DNA from: Giardia muris
Taxonomy: Eukaryota > Fornicata > Diplomonadida > Hexamitidae
Assembly (NCBI GenBank): GCA_006247105.1
Contig: CM016925.1
Coordinates: 1,302,001-1,366,000, forward strand
DNA length: 64,000 nt
Direction: 5' to 3'
Shown: positions 44,997 to 55,700 of the stretch, in pieces
How positions within the stretch are numbered: the stretch's first letter is position 1
Layout: each line of letters starts with the position of its first letter
Program-made: the position numbers and the translations under genes
Notes under the pieces: generated by a model
Seen by the model: only the letters and a program-made list of their open reading frames with translations
What the model was told of the DNA's origin: nothing
Database searches by the model: none

Positions 44997-47900
44997 ATGA
45001 ATAGCCAAATGGCACTGCTGCGCGCCATTGTCAGTATGCAGCTTCTCTGGGGCTGCGGACAAGTGGCGTGCAAGAACGACTATTGTGCGACAGGCAATGG
45101 CTGGGACAAGTCGAAAGCTCGGCTCACCCCCGAGGAAGTTGTCATGAGGGCTGACGATGTGGTCCATAGCATAGGGGCAAAGGCACTCTGCATGATATCA
45201 ATACATCGGCTTCTATTCATGTGGTATGATGGTCTTTCCACTCAAACTAACGAATCAAGTAGAACTGCAGAACCACTTCGATGGGTTCGACGCCCTGACA
45301 AGCCGACCGATAGGGTGCTCTCCCGTCTAAAGGGGGAGCTAGACGAAGACGTCGCACGGACTAAACAAGGTTTCGAGACCATTATCAGTCTACAGCTGAT
45401 GGCGGTAGCTATTGAAGCCACCCTCGAGACCTTGTCGGGACTCTTGCATTTCATCTTGGACGGGTTCCAAACACTTGGCGAAGCATATCGTGGCTTCTAT
45501 TGCTTCATTGATGTGATCACAGCTCTTGAGACGTTGGATCGCAGCTTAGTCTTGAAGAGCCTATATGAGGGCCTAAAGTCGTTGTCTATGCGCATCAGCA
45601 TAGACCCAAGCCCCATCAATAGTGACCTACACGTCACACTCTTCGTAGTCTTATTCTTCGCCCCCGAACGCTTCTTTAACCTGGACCTCGAGACGTTTGA
45701 GTATCTCGTCACATGCTTCACACATGTCTCTCGTCGCCCCGCGCTCCGAACTCGATTTATCGTAAAGATGCGACTGTTGCTCAATAGTCTCGAGACTCAT
45801 CAAGCCATCGACCACATGGAAGCCATTGTGCGCTTATGTAACCGTCTAATCTCGAAGTATCTGTCTCACTGCCTAACTAATCGCGATGATATCGCCTTAT
45901 CCATTAAAGGGGCCTTCTTCCATTTCCTTGATCAGAATACGTACGAAAGGATCGTCTCCGACCACCATATCTGTCACCCCTTGTTCTGGAGAGTTGGTGA
46001 GCAGACCCCTTTTCTCTATTATCACAAGTCCCTTTCCCTTGTTGATGTTATGTCAATCGGTGGGAAGTTAAGGGCGTTGTGCGAAGGATATGAGCTCTTC
46101 TACCTCATCAATAAGTTGACCGCCCAGAAATACCCGAAGTTACTTCTTACATGCCCTACTGAAGAAGAATCGCTCAATACTTCTAGTATCCTTCGTGGGT
46201 TTGATTTGATATGTCCAGAAAGCTCCCTTCCCATTCCTCTTGATGATGACGCATCATATAACTTGGAGCATGTATTACAGGGAGAGTCCGATGATTTAAT
46301 AGCTACGCCCGTCGATTTTGTTGCCTCGCCCTTTGCTATCGATATAGAACGCGTTATGGAACTGTCCGCATACATTCAGTACGTCCCTGACGCGTTTTTT
46401 AAGCTCTCGCACTTATGTCAACAACAATACCTGTGGGAACAGGATGCACAGCTCTATTTCACTGTCTTCGACCTCTTTTCTAAGCATATGCCCCGTTGTA
46501 TCCCCTATTCCTTCTCGTCTATAACGCCGCAGATGAAGATCTTACTCGATGACATCCCAACAAACCCCCTCTTCAACTTGGGAATCAACATCGATGACTT
46601 GGACCACTTGCTAGATTATGAGGTCTCGAGAACGATTCAATACTTCACTGGCTCAACGGGCACGCCAATTAGAATCGAAGTCACTGAGCCTAGCTTCCCC
46701 TCGACTAGGCTGCAGGAACGCGATAGAATCCGAGACCGTATAGCCAACGCTATCATCTATGCCCCAAAGGACTCTCCTAGGACCACCATCGACTCGATGC
46801 CCTTCAGCTTCACCTTCTATTCGTTTGTACTCTCCGCTGACGTCAAACAGGTTATTCTCCGCTACGAGAACGGTTACTTGTTGCGAAAGCATCGTCTGGA
46901 CCCCCAGTGGGTCATAGAGTTCGATAGGGAGACCATCGTCAGCAATTTCATGCAGACGGTCCTCACCTTCGCGAATAATAACCTCGATGGGCCCTGGATA
47001 GCGCCGGTTCATTTCCTCTTCCTTCGCCGCCTCATCGTCGTCAAGTACCGAGGCGAGGAGGGGGTGGATATGGGTGCCCTTCGCCGTGAGCTCTTCCAAA
47101 TCATCCTTCCAGAGTTCCTCTCCACTCACAATGAACTTTTTCATGGGTGCAATGAAGATGTGGCGTACATCAACGTTCAGGCCATCCGGACGATTGAGCC
47201 TTCTAGATGTGCAAGGTATCCTGGCCCATGCGTGGCTGACTTCACGGATGATGAGAGGTCGTACATCTTGGGCCTCCGCAATACTATGCATCAGCTTGGC
47301 TTAATCCTTGGAATGGCTCTTATCAATGGGTTACGGATCCCCCTCAAGTTTCCCCCGGTGTTCTACAAGCTTCTTTTGGGTCTTCCTTTCTCGCAGCTAA
47401 CGCTCAATGACCTGTCAGGCGTCGACCCTGTTCTTGCCTCAACGCTCTCGAATATGCGCGAGTATCTGACGGCCCACAGCGAGGGAATCCCAGACTGTAC
47501 CTTTGAAACACTATCCCAGGTATGCGCCGAGCTCGTAGCCGAGGAGCTAGGAGATAGGGACCTTGAGACGTTGACTCCGATCCATGACTTCCTTAACCAG
47601 AACGAATTCCCCGCCTCATCAATTCTATCCGAGCTGAAGCACGCGGAGATTCCCAACATGCGCACGCTTGACGACCTAGCGGGGGTCGGAGTGACGTCAA
47701 AGACGTTCCTTCTTTTTCTTCGCCTCAAGATCATCTCGGCCATCTATCATCGTCGTTCGTTCGAGTATCTCCGTGATGGATTCATGTACGCCGCGAAATC
47801 TCGTGCCCTTGCACTATTCACCCCTGAGGACTTGGAGTTCTGTCTTCATGGACCCGATGATGTGGACTTCGCCGTTCTTGAACAACACGCCACCTACGAG

Positions 47901-48200
47901 TTTCCATACACACGCGATAGCGATCCTATCAAATGGTTCTGGGACGTCGTCACGAAGGAGTTCAGCCCGACTCAGAAGACACGTCTTCTCGTTTTCATTA
48001 CTGGCTCATCCCGCGCCCCAATTGGGGGGTTTTCTTGTCTCGTGATCAAGATTATGCCTAACGGGGAGGGTGACGCTCGTCTTCCCACGTCCCATGCATG
48101 TTTTAACGTCCTCTGTCTTCCGAAATACGATACTAAGGATGGTCTGCGCCGCCAGCTTACGTACGCCATCGAGAACTGCGTGGGCTTCGGCTTGGCGTAG
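44997..48200 (+). CDS. UBE3A: HECT E3 ubiquitin ligase, UBE3A/E6AP-like
   Basis: 1,067 residues. The N-terminus is an AZUL zinc finger: GCGQVACKNDYC with C20, C25 and C30 at the spacing of human UBE3A (GCGNEACTNEFC), plus C65 as the fourth ligand. The HECT domain covers about 700-1067 (EEGVDMGALRRELFQ; LGLILGMALINGLRIPLKFP). The catalytic Cys is C1035 in SHACFNVLCLPKY, and the protein ends GFGLA as UBE3A ends GFGML. It transfers ubiquitin from an E2 to substrates; the AZUL finger of UBE3A binds the proteasome subunit Rpn10. ATG context AAGTAAAGATG. Stop codon abuts that of the convergent helicase gene. Confidence 0.93.
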   Translation: MNSQMALLRAIVSMQLLWGCGQVACKNDYCATGNGWDKSKARLTPEEVVMRADDVVHSIGAKALCMISIHRLLFMWYDGLSTQTNESSRTAEPLRWVRRPDKPTDRVLSRLKGELDEDVARTKQGFETIISLQLMAVAIEATLETLSGLLHFILDGFQTLGEAYRGFYCFIDVITALETLDRSLVLKSLYEGLKSLSMRISIDPSPINSDLHVTLFVVLFFAPERFFNLDLETFEYLVTCFTHVSRRPALRTRFIVKMRLLLNSLETHQAIDHMEAIVRLCNRLISKYLSHCLTNRDDIALSIKGAFFHFLDQNTYERIVSDHHICHPLFWRVGEQTPFLYYHKSLSLVDVMSIGGKLRALCEGYELFYLINKLTAQKYPKLLLTCPTEEESLNTSSILRGFDLICPESSLPIPLDDDASYNLEHVLQGESDDLIATPVDFVASPFAIDIERVMELSAYIQYVPDAFFKLSHLCQQQYLWEQDAQLYFTVFDLFSKHMPRCIPYSFSSITPQMKILLDDIPTNPLFNLGINIDDLDHLLDYEVSRTIQYFTGSTGTPIRIEVTEPSFPSTRLQERDRIRDRIANAIIYAPKDSPRTTIDSMPFSFTFYSFVLSADVKQVILRYENGYLLRKHRLDPQWVIEFDRETIVSNFMQTVLTFANNNLDGPWIAPVHFLFLRRLIVVKYRGEEGVDMGALRRELFQIILPEFLSTHNELFHGCNEDVAYINVQAIRTIEPSRCARYPGPCVADFTDDERSYILGLRNTMHQLGLILGMALINGLRIPLKFPPVFYKLLLGLPFSQLTLNDLSGVDPVLASTLSNMREYLTAHSEGIPDCTFETLSQVCAELVAEELGDRDLETLTPIHDFLNQNEFPASSILSELKHAEIPNMRTLDDLAGVGVTSKTFLLFLRLKIISAIYHRRSFEYLRDGFMYAAKSRALALFTPEDLEFCLHGPDDVDFAVLEQHATYEFPYTRDSDPIKWFWDVVTKEFSPTQKTRLLVFITGSSRAPIGGFSCLVIKIMPNGEGDARLPTSHACFNVLCLPKYDTKDGLRRQLTYAIENCVGFGLA

Positions 48201-51200
48201 CTATATGTAAATTGTCTTGCACAGCTCTCCCCAGCAGCCACGTGCTCTCGTCCGATAGGCTGGTCGATAACATACCTGCAATCCGATCCAAAGCAGGTCG
48301 TATTCAAGACCAGTGAGTATATCATCAACGTTCGTATATCGCGTCCTTAGGTACTTGCGAAGAGAGCCCCGACCGGTGACACCTGTCTCCTCAAGGGCCT
48401 TAAGAGCAGGTTGGAATTGTTGCACCGTAGTTGCTGTGATAAAAACACCGGTGCGAAGCGAACCAACGTTCAAGGCGGCACCGGCCGTGACGCTTGCAAG
48501 CTCCTCAAAGACATTCCCATTGATAAGGTGCATTAGAAACATTCGACAATAATGCTTTCGTACAAGGCTGAGAACCATGTCCGCTTTGACCCCCGCCTTC
48601 AAGCTATCGTCAACAAAGCGCCTCCCGGGGTATTCATCAACCCCTTCTCCCACTAGAACATTCCCAAGAGATAATTCCGGCATGGCTGGGCTACCAATAT
48701 AGTAGACATCTACAGTACTTTGAAGAGCGTCGGCCTTTGCCGAAAAGAAGACGCTCTTCGGTTGGCTTAGAAGGAAGCAGGGATTCGAAAGGAAGAAGGA
48801 CTGGGTACACAACTCTTGTCTTTGAAAGGGGATGACTTGTTCAAGACGCACACTGATCCGAAGGGATTTCTGTACGTCCTCGTCTAAAGGCCGCTTAACT
48901 TGCAGGAAAACGTACGCAGATACATACGCCACACTCGTCGGGTCATCAGTAACAGTCGTATATTTGGATAGACGCGCAGATTGTGTACTTGGACGATGCT
49001 CAAGGAAAAGCTCAACATCCTCGGCCGTAAGTCCATAACGATCGGGACCTGATATATTTGCCTCTTGTAAATCCGTAATCTCATTCTCTTTCTCCAAAAG
49101 GTCTTTGAGTAAGATGCCCTGGAAAGCGTAAGTGTTTGTCGCACTATCCTCTCGAAAAGCAAGCCGATCGGGTAAGGACTGAATCAGAAGCCAGTTGAGA
49201 AGGGGTGGGACGAAAGGTTTCATCCCACCTTGGATTGTCATAAGCACAGTAGAACGCGTTACATCCTCATCCTCGCCAATCATCTTCTTCTCTTTTAGAA
49301 TTCGAAGACATTGGATGGCCGTCGCTAACAACTGATCGATCTCTTCCAACCGTAGCTTATGCTCCCGACAAAACTTCACCTGTTTCGCACGGCTCTGGAA
49401 CGCTAGCACCGCCGCCACGGTGACAAGCTTATCCATAACATCACCATGACCCCAGACAACAGGCCAAGAGACCTTGCTTTCCGTAGTGATGTTTGCCTCG
49501 AAAACAGCACCTAGAAGCGCCGCATAAACGAGAACCTCATGCCTCTTCGTAGACTCTAAATGAGCATAAGAATGAAGTACCGAGGCAATCAGTAGACGGC
49601 CCATCCTAGGAGAGAGCGGTAAGTATGAGATCATATTGCCAAGAGGCTCGAGTGCATAGCCACGCCGCCCCTTTGCGACCTTTGCTTGGCCTTTGTAAAG
49701 ATTAGACACTAGATGGCCATTCCGAAGCTCCGAGATCGCGCCGAGAACTAGTAGCTCGATGAGTGCCTCCGAGACGCGATCCTCTCTTGGCCTTGTCAGG
49801 TAGGGAAAGGAGCGCACGTCGGAGATCCCGAGCTTAAGAAGAGAGAGGAGTAGATGTGAGATTGGTAACCTTCCAATTTCTGGAATTGGATAGTCATGCA
49901 TCTTCTGGAACAGGCCTGGTGAATAGAGACGAAAACAATGCCCTGGGGCTGTTCGCCCAGCTCTTCCAGATCGTTGGTCGGCATTCGCCTTTGAAATGAA
50001 CTGGGCCGTTAGAACACTGATGGCATTCGCCACCTGCTTCTGCTTCGCCTTCCCGGCATCAATAACATATCGGACGTTGGGCACTGTGATCGATGCCTCT
50101 GCAACATTCGTTGCAACAATGATCAAGCGCTTGACTCGGTCATCCTTAAACTCGGGTGAAAAGATCTTTCGTTGGTCCTCAAGGTCCATGGTACCGTATA
50201 GCGGCAGTATTATGTGCGGGAGCTTCGTCTCGGTGGGCCCCTGATTGGCCATCTGAAACTCTTTCTGAAGTGTGGCAATCGAATCAAGAGTCTGAGGCGA
50301 GTCATCTGCGTTCAAAACCACGTTATACACGTCATCCTCACCGTTCTTATTAATAACTTCTCCGTCTATGTCTGCATATTTGTTTCCTGTGAGTTCATTG
50401 GCGACAAATTCTTGAAGAAGACGCCGTGCGGGATTGGAATGATAGATGTCTTCGCTCTCCGAAGAGTCCATCTCTTGAGTGGACAAGGAGTGAGAAGACT
50501 GAGTTGCTACTCGTTCCGAGTGTGAGACTACACTAGTATCATCAAGGTTCTTCTCCAAGATCTCCATACATCGGCGGATTTCTGATTGTCCACTCAAGAA
50601 GACCAAGATTGTCCCCGGTGGATAGTTGCGATGGACCTCTGCAGCCTTGCTAGCTGCCGCCTTCACATAGTCCACAGGAGTAGTAATGGAATAATGCACG
50701 GCGATTGGATAGGCTCTTGATGGGATTTCAATGATAGCGGGCGTCGACTGGAAGATTCCGGAGGTTAGAAAGTCTTCTACTTGAAGGGTAGCCGACATGA
50801 TGATCAGCTTGAGTGGGGTGACCGGGGGCCTCAGACGCAAGTGTTGCATAAATGCGAGAACTCGATTTGAGAATTCATTGTCACAGGAAACGTGCTCTCC
50901 ACGGAGTGCTTTCTGAGCCAATCGACGAACTGATTGAAAGGTCACCTTGTCATGGTCCTCCTCGTCTTCCGTACGGAAGTTATTATATAACTCTCCTATC
51001 TCCTCAAGTAACCCATGGTACTTTGAGAACCAAGCAACGAACTGTCTTCTCCTCTCCAATACTACCCGGCTAAGAAGTCCAAGGAGAAGCTCCAAATTTA
51101 GCGTCCTCTCATGCGCCTCATCGATGATAATGCATGACGCCTCGGAAAGAAGGTTGTCCGACTCAATGAGCTTGAGCATGACCCCTTCAGTCATGAAGAT

Positions 51201-52136
51201 CAATCGTGTATCATCTTCGGTCTTATCAACTCGGGCATCATGCTTGATGATGTACCCCGCCACTGACCCTAGGCTTGCACCCATCTCCGCAGAGACTCGG
51301 GATGCAACGCCCATCGCAGCGATACGGCGTGGTTCCGTAGCATAGATCCTTCCCTCAAAGCCATAACGTGCATGCTGAGCGCGTTCTAACACATCTTCAT
51401 CGGTAGGAGGACGAGTCAAGGGACCAGCATACCCATTCTCGATCATATACTGGGGGATTTGTGTAGATTTCCCAGACCCTGTTACACCTTTGATTAGGAT
51501 GACATCGTTCTGGACGAGCGTATCTAGAAATGAGTGATAAAACGCTTGTGTGGGCAAAGTTCGTCGAACGGCTTCAAGATCTTCTGGCCGATTGAAACAA
51601 GGAAAGGAACGTTGTGGAGTAAAAAGAAGCGACCCAATCACCACTTCAGGGAAGGCTAGAGTACCATGCCGACTTGCTTGGAAGACGTTCCCTTCAAGAT
51701 CAAGGTGGACTTTAGGAAGAAAGTGTCGTGGAGGTTCTAAACAGGGTTTCTGTTCTATTGAGTCATTCTCCGCCTCATATCCGTCTATCTTGAGAGAGGT
51801 AGTCATATCATCAGTAGGAACTGATTGCACCAGCTCTGGTAATGTTTCTAGATTAAAGGGCATGAAATCGGTATCATCTACTTCTCGTTCTTGATAGAGG
51901 CGCCTATGGATCGGGTCTAGGCCGACGCGAGCACGTGCCTGGTCTTCGGCGAGCTGCTCCCGCTTTGTTTGGCGCTGCCCGAAGGATCTAGTTCTAGTAA
52001 GAAGAGCCTTTTCCTCGACCGACATCCGAAGCTCCCCCATCTTAGCGATGCAGGCCTGCCGCTTGTCCTTATTCTCCCTTCTCTTGAGCGCCTCCGCCCT
52101 ACGCTTCTCACGGCCCTTGAGCTTTGGGACGTTCAT
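48201..52136 (-). CDS. DHX37: DEAH-box RNA helicase, DHX37/Dhr1-like
   Basis: 1,311 residues. Helicase motifs are present in order: GVTGSGKST (217-225), DEAH (339-342), SAT near 446, and QRSGRAGR near 722-729, followed by the winged-helix, ratchet and OB-fold region. The long charged N-terminus (KGREKRRAEALKRRENKDK) and the length fit Dhr1/DHX37, which removes U3 snoRNA from the small-subunit pre-ribosome. An acidic insertion lies between the RecA domains (about 535-610). Another DEAH helicase such as a splicing Prp is less likely, given the N-terminal block. Divergent from the Spartan-like gene across 18 bp. Confidence 0.82.
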   Translation of the reverse strand: MNVPKLKGREKRRAEALKRRENKDKRQACIAKMGELRMSVEEKALLTRTRSFGQRQTKREQLAEDQARARVGLDPIHRRLYQEREVDDTDFMPFNLETLPELVQSVPTDDMTTSLKIDGYEAENDSIEQKPCLEPPRHFLPKVHLDLEGNVFQASRHGTLAFPEVVIGSLLFTPQRSFPCFNRPEDLEAVRRTLPTQAFYHSFLDTLVQNDVILIKGVTGSGKSTQIPQYMIENGYAGPLTRPPTDEDVLERAQHARYGFEGRIYATEPRRIAAMGVASRVSAEMGASLGSVAGYIIKHDARVDKTEDDTRLIFMTEGVMLKLIESDNLLSEASCIIIDEAHERTLNLELLLGLLSRVVLERRRQFVAWFSKYHGLLEEIGELYNNFRTEDEEDHDKVTFQSVRRLAQKALRGEHVSCDNEFSNRVLAFMQHLRLRPPVTPLKLIIMSATLQVEDFLTSGIFQSTPAIIEIPSRAYPIAVHYSITTPVDYVKAAASKAAEVHRNYPPGTILVFLSGQSEIRRCMEILEKNLDDTSVVSHSERVATQSSHSLSTQEMDSSESEDIYHSNPARRLLQEFVANELTGNKYADIDGEVINKNGEDDVYNVVLNADDSPQTLDSIATLQKEFQMANQGPTETKLPHIILPLYGTMDLEDQRKIFSPEFKDDRVKRLIIVATNVAEASITVPNVRYVIDAGKAKQKQVANAISVLTAQFISKANADQRSGRAGRTAPGHCFRLYSPGLFQKMHDYPIPEIGRLPISHLLLSLLKLGISDVRSFPYLTRPREDRVSEALIELLVLGAISELRNGHLVSNLYKGQAKVAKGRRGYALEPLGNMISYLPLSPRMGRLLIASVLHSYAHLESTKRHEVLVYAALLGAVFEANITTESKVSWPVVWGHGDVMDKLVTVAAVLAFQSRAKQVKFCREHKLRLEEIDQLLATAIQCLRILKEKKMIGEDEDVTRSTVLMTIQGGMKPFVPPLLNWLLIQSLPDRLAFREDSATNTYAFQGILLKDLLEKENEITDLQEANISGPDRYGLTAEDVELFLEHRPSTQSARLSKYTTVTDDPTSVAYVSAYVFLQVKRPLDEDVQKSLRISVRLEQVIPFQRQELCTQSFFLSNPCFLLSQPKSVFFSAKADALQSTVDVYYIGSPAMPELSLGNVLVGEGVDEYPGRRFVDDSLKAGVKADMVLSLVRKHYCRMFLMHLINGNVFEELASVTAGAALNVGSLRTGVFITATTVQQFQPALKALEETGVTGRGSLRKYLRTRYTNVDDILTGLEYDLLWIGLQVCYRPAYRTRARGCWGELCKTIYI

Positions 52137-52154
52137 TCTTAGAAATAATGATTA

Positions 52155-52775
52155 ATGGCCAATATGATACCCAACATCCCTCAAGCCTTCCAGTTCTACG
52201 ATGAGTGCTTCTTTAGATCGCGCCTACGGGGTATCCCTGTCGAGTGGAGCGAACGGATGACTAGTTCTGCAGGCCTTTGTATCTATCGTACTCGAAGAAA
52301 TCGTACTCCAAAGATTATCATTCGGCTTTCAGAACCCATATTACAATACCGTACACCCTATGACGTGGAGAATGTGTTGGTACACGAGATGATACATGCA
52401 TACCTCTTTGTCTTAAGACTTCGTGATGATGGCCCACATGGATCAAGATGGTGCGCGGAGGCTAGACGTATCAACCAAGCGACGGGGTTAAAGATTACAG
52501 TATATCACCAGTTCTATGATGAGGTTTGGTATCTAAGGTGGCAACAACGATTAGGACAACCGGTGGTCTTACAAGGAGATGGGAAGCAATGGGTTTTACC
52601 TTTTCCCACCCCTAGGAATGGGCCAAGAGAGTCGCCATTCCGTTCCAGAAAGGTTTCTCCCGCTCCCTCTTCCTTGGCCCCAGTCGATGATGACGTGATC
52701 ATCATCTCCTCTTCAGACCCGTCAGTCATCGTGATCGATGAAAACTCCGTCATTGACATCACAGACAGTGAATAG
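52155..52775 (+). CDS. SPRTN: SprT/Spartan-like DNA-protein crosslink protease
   Basis: 206 residues. SprT domain about 8-130 with the zinc site HEMIH (77-81) and third His in GPHG (H95), followed by RINQATGLKITVYHQFYDEV, nearly identical in pattern to human SPRTN. SPRTN cleaves proteins covalently trapped on DNA. The zinc ribbon that usually follows is missing. The C-terminal tail instead has three hydrophobic/acidic motifs (VIII 181-184, VIVID 191-195, VIDIT 199-203) that look like SUMO-interaction motifs, an arrangement known from yeast Wss1. No PIP box or UBZ finger is seen. The next gene starts 13 bp downstream. Confidence 0.88.
   Translation: MANMIPNIPQAFQFYDECFFRSRLRGIPVEWSERMTSSAGLCIYRTRRNRTPKIIIRLSEPILQYRTPYDVENVLVHEMIHAYLFVLRLRDDGPHGSRWCAEARRINQATGLKITVYHQFYDEVWYLRWQQRLGQPVVLQGDGKQWVLPFPTPRNGPRESPFRSRKVSPAPSSLAPVDDDVIIISSSDPSVIVIDENSVIDITDSE
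52767..52773 (+). promoter_or_regulatory. Poly(A) signal AGTGAAT overlapping a stop codon
   Basis: AGTGAAT matches AGTRAAY and ends on the first base of the TAG stop (52773-52775) of the Spartan-like gene. Confidence 0.6.
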
Positions 52776-52788
52776 GAGGTGAGCAAAA

Positions 52789-55700
52789 ATGGAGACGATA
52801 CGCCAGTTCTTCGCCGATCCTCAGCTTTACATGGACTCTGAGCGGCAATGTCGAGCGTTAGAGATGGCGATCGCCGCCCGCCACCCAGAACCTCTGTATT
52901 ACATTGAGTGCCGACCATTGGCAGAGCTCTTCGACGTGATCAAGACCAACTTAATGCGGAGGTTTTCTAGTATACCACTCTCCTCGTATGCCTTAGATGC
53001 CGTCAAAGAGGACCAAACGGCAATGAAGATATACGAGGCAAACCCCGTCATGGCCGGGATGTTTCCTTGTTTCGACTGCTATATCACTGATGTTCAAGAC
53101 GCCTTAGAAGATGAGTTTGGCCACCTACCAAAAGAGGAGGTGGGTGCGTTACCGGAAACTGGAATTAAGATGGAACGAACACCTGAAGAACTTCGGTTGG
53201 ATTTATGTGTACTCATCGACCCTCTCTGTCGCTTTCTTACCACTCTCCTGTCCAAGGGGATCTATTTGACGACGGCTACCGACGAGTTTCGTGATGTCCA
53301 TGCGGTAGAGGTCCTAATGAAGAGCTTATCAGAACTATTCCTCATCACTCTCCCAAAGCTTTTGTTCAACTTCTCAAACTCGGTCGAGAACCCAGAAGAG
53401 TACACATTTAACAACGAAAACGTCTCCCTGATGACGAAGACAATCGTGGAGACCGTGGCCGCACTCATTGGTTTGATTAACCAGCATGAAACGCACGTTG
53501 GAAACTTTTTACTTGAGGCGACGGATGATGATATGGTCAAGTATCCTTTGGAGCAACTCATCGCCTCTCAGACCGACTATAGCCGAGTCCATCGCCTTTC
53601 CTCTATAGATCATCTCTTCTTCTCTTTGGGGAAGTATATCATCCCGGCTTTGGGCAATACCTTACGGTCCTGCATGAACTTCCTCAAAAACCTCTACGTG
53701 GTTACGAGTCCTTATAAGACTCGGCTCCGTCACCTCCAAGCAGGCTTAGGCGCTGCATCTCTTTCCATCCTCTTTTTCCTTCATGAGGTACTGGTCCTGA
53801 CATACCCGATTTCCGACCTTACAGACGTTCAAGGTTCGATTCCTTCAATACCGGCTGATGATACGGTAGGCACAGTGCGTAACCTATCTTTTCGAAGTTC
53901 AAATAAGAGACGGACGAAGGGGGCTCAATCATTCAACAAGCCCTGCCAAACAGAGGGTGAAGGAGGCGAGCTACGTCGTGAGATGCACAGAGCACTTATT
54001 GAGGCGTTCCTAGATAACCATATCATGGAGCTTCTTGTCTCCTTCCTTCAAGCACAAGAAACAACTCGACCATTCTTCCTCGCATTATCCGCACTTCAGA
54101 TGCTTCCCACTCGCCAGCTCGCTCTCGTGCAAGGTGCCTCCACATCCCTTGCCAAGATCGTAGTTGATAAGTTCATGCATTATTTCGTGCTTCAAAAGCA
54201 TGACTTCTCGTTTCGGAACCTCCAGAGACGGGAGATAGATACTCAGCTCGCCCTTATGAGCTTCGTCGCGGAGGTCTCAGAATCAAAATCCGTCTTTATA
54301 TCTGCTATCTGTGAGACGGTTCCCGTGCCCTCAAATAACCCCGACGAGACGAAGTCAACCTCGAAGGATGACGCCCCCATCGTCAAGACCTTCACCTTCA
54401 TTAGAGACTATGTCATCGAGCTTATTTCAAGGTACGGGAGGCATGAGTTCCATCCAGTTCGGTATTCACTTAGGTATCTCAATGGCCCGGCCCAACTTGA
54501 GTATCTGAGAGAGGCGCACCTAGATATCGCGGTGGAAGGGACCGTGTTCCGCGGTATCGGAAGACGGAACATACCCCGGGACATGGAAGTGACGTCGAAA
54601 ACGCTTGAGAAGCACAATCTTCAGACGTCAAAGGATCTCCCAGAAGACCAATCATTGCCCTTCGGTATGACCGCACGGAACGTTCCAGATGCCCTTGGTT
54701 CCTCACAAGTACCCGGGACGCTTTCTTTGGATACCCGTCGACTCGGTATATCCGCAACTCCCCCCATCAAACGAACACAGTCCGAGGTCTTGAAATACCT
54801 GCAAAAGAACTACCAGTGCATTCCGATGACCTCTACCGCACTCGCCCCATCTCAGGACACCATCGCTCGGCCATTGAAAAGCGGATCTCGAAGCCGTAAC
54901 TTCCGCATGAACGTCCCCGAAGGGGCCACGGCTAACTTCCTGGCCCTTAACAAGCAGCGCCTTAATGAAGGCCGCCGAATTGAGGCCGAGTTTCAGAAGC
55001 AGATAGAGGAGGCCCATGCTGCGGATGCGGTCGAGGACTTCTATATCATCCATAGCAAGGATATTCCCAAGCACATGCGAGCGCTTCATATGTCCGAGGC
55101 CCTAGAGGCGCGTGCGAAACGCGACAAGAGACTATATAACGCATGTCAGGCAAAGATCTATACCAATATGCGCAAGAGTATCTCCGTGGTCGTCAAGAAC
55201 GGAACCTACGAGGATGAGAATCCGGACCGTTGCGAGGAGCTGAAGAACCACGCCAACCCTCTAGGGAGCTTGAGCAAGATCATGGGGACTCAAGGAGCGT
55301 CAAACCTTCACCTGGTACGCGAGACACTGACGCAGATCGACCCGTTCCACGAGGTCCTTTACATCCGCCATGCTGTTGTCATCATGACAAACCTAATTAG
55401 TAACGTGGCTGGGATGCCTGATAACAAGGCTCGTTCCGTTCTCGCCACAATCACCCCCGACTTTCTACGGGGCGCGGTGCACCTTGTTGCTACTCGTAAT
55501 CCGACGCTTGTAGGACCTTGTCTTGAGCTTGTCTTTCACATTCTCACATTTCCTCAGGGCCTTTCTGAGTATCTAAAGGTTGATGATGACGGGAAGGAGA
55601 AGGACTACTTGCAGAACGTCTGGGACATCGCTGCTTCCGCTGGCTTCATCGAGACCTTACAAGGACTCATCCTTGATGGGAATATTGATGCCATGCAGTT

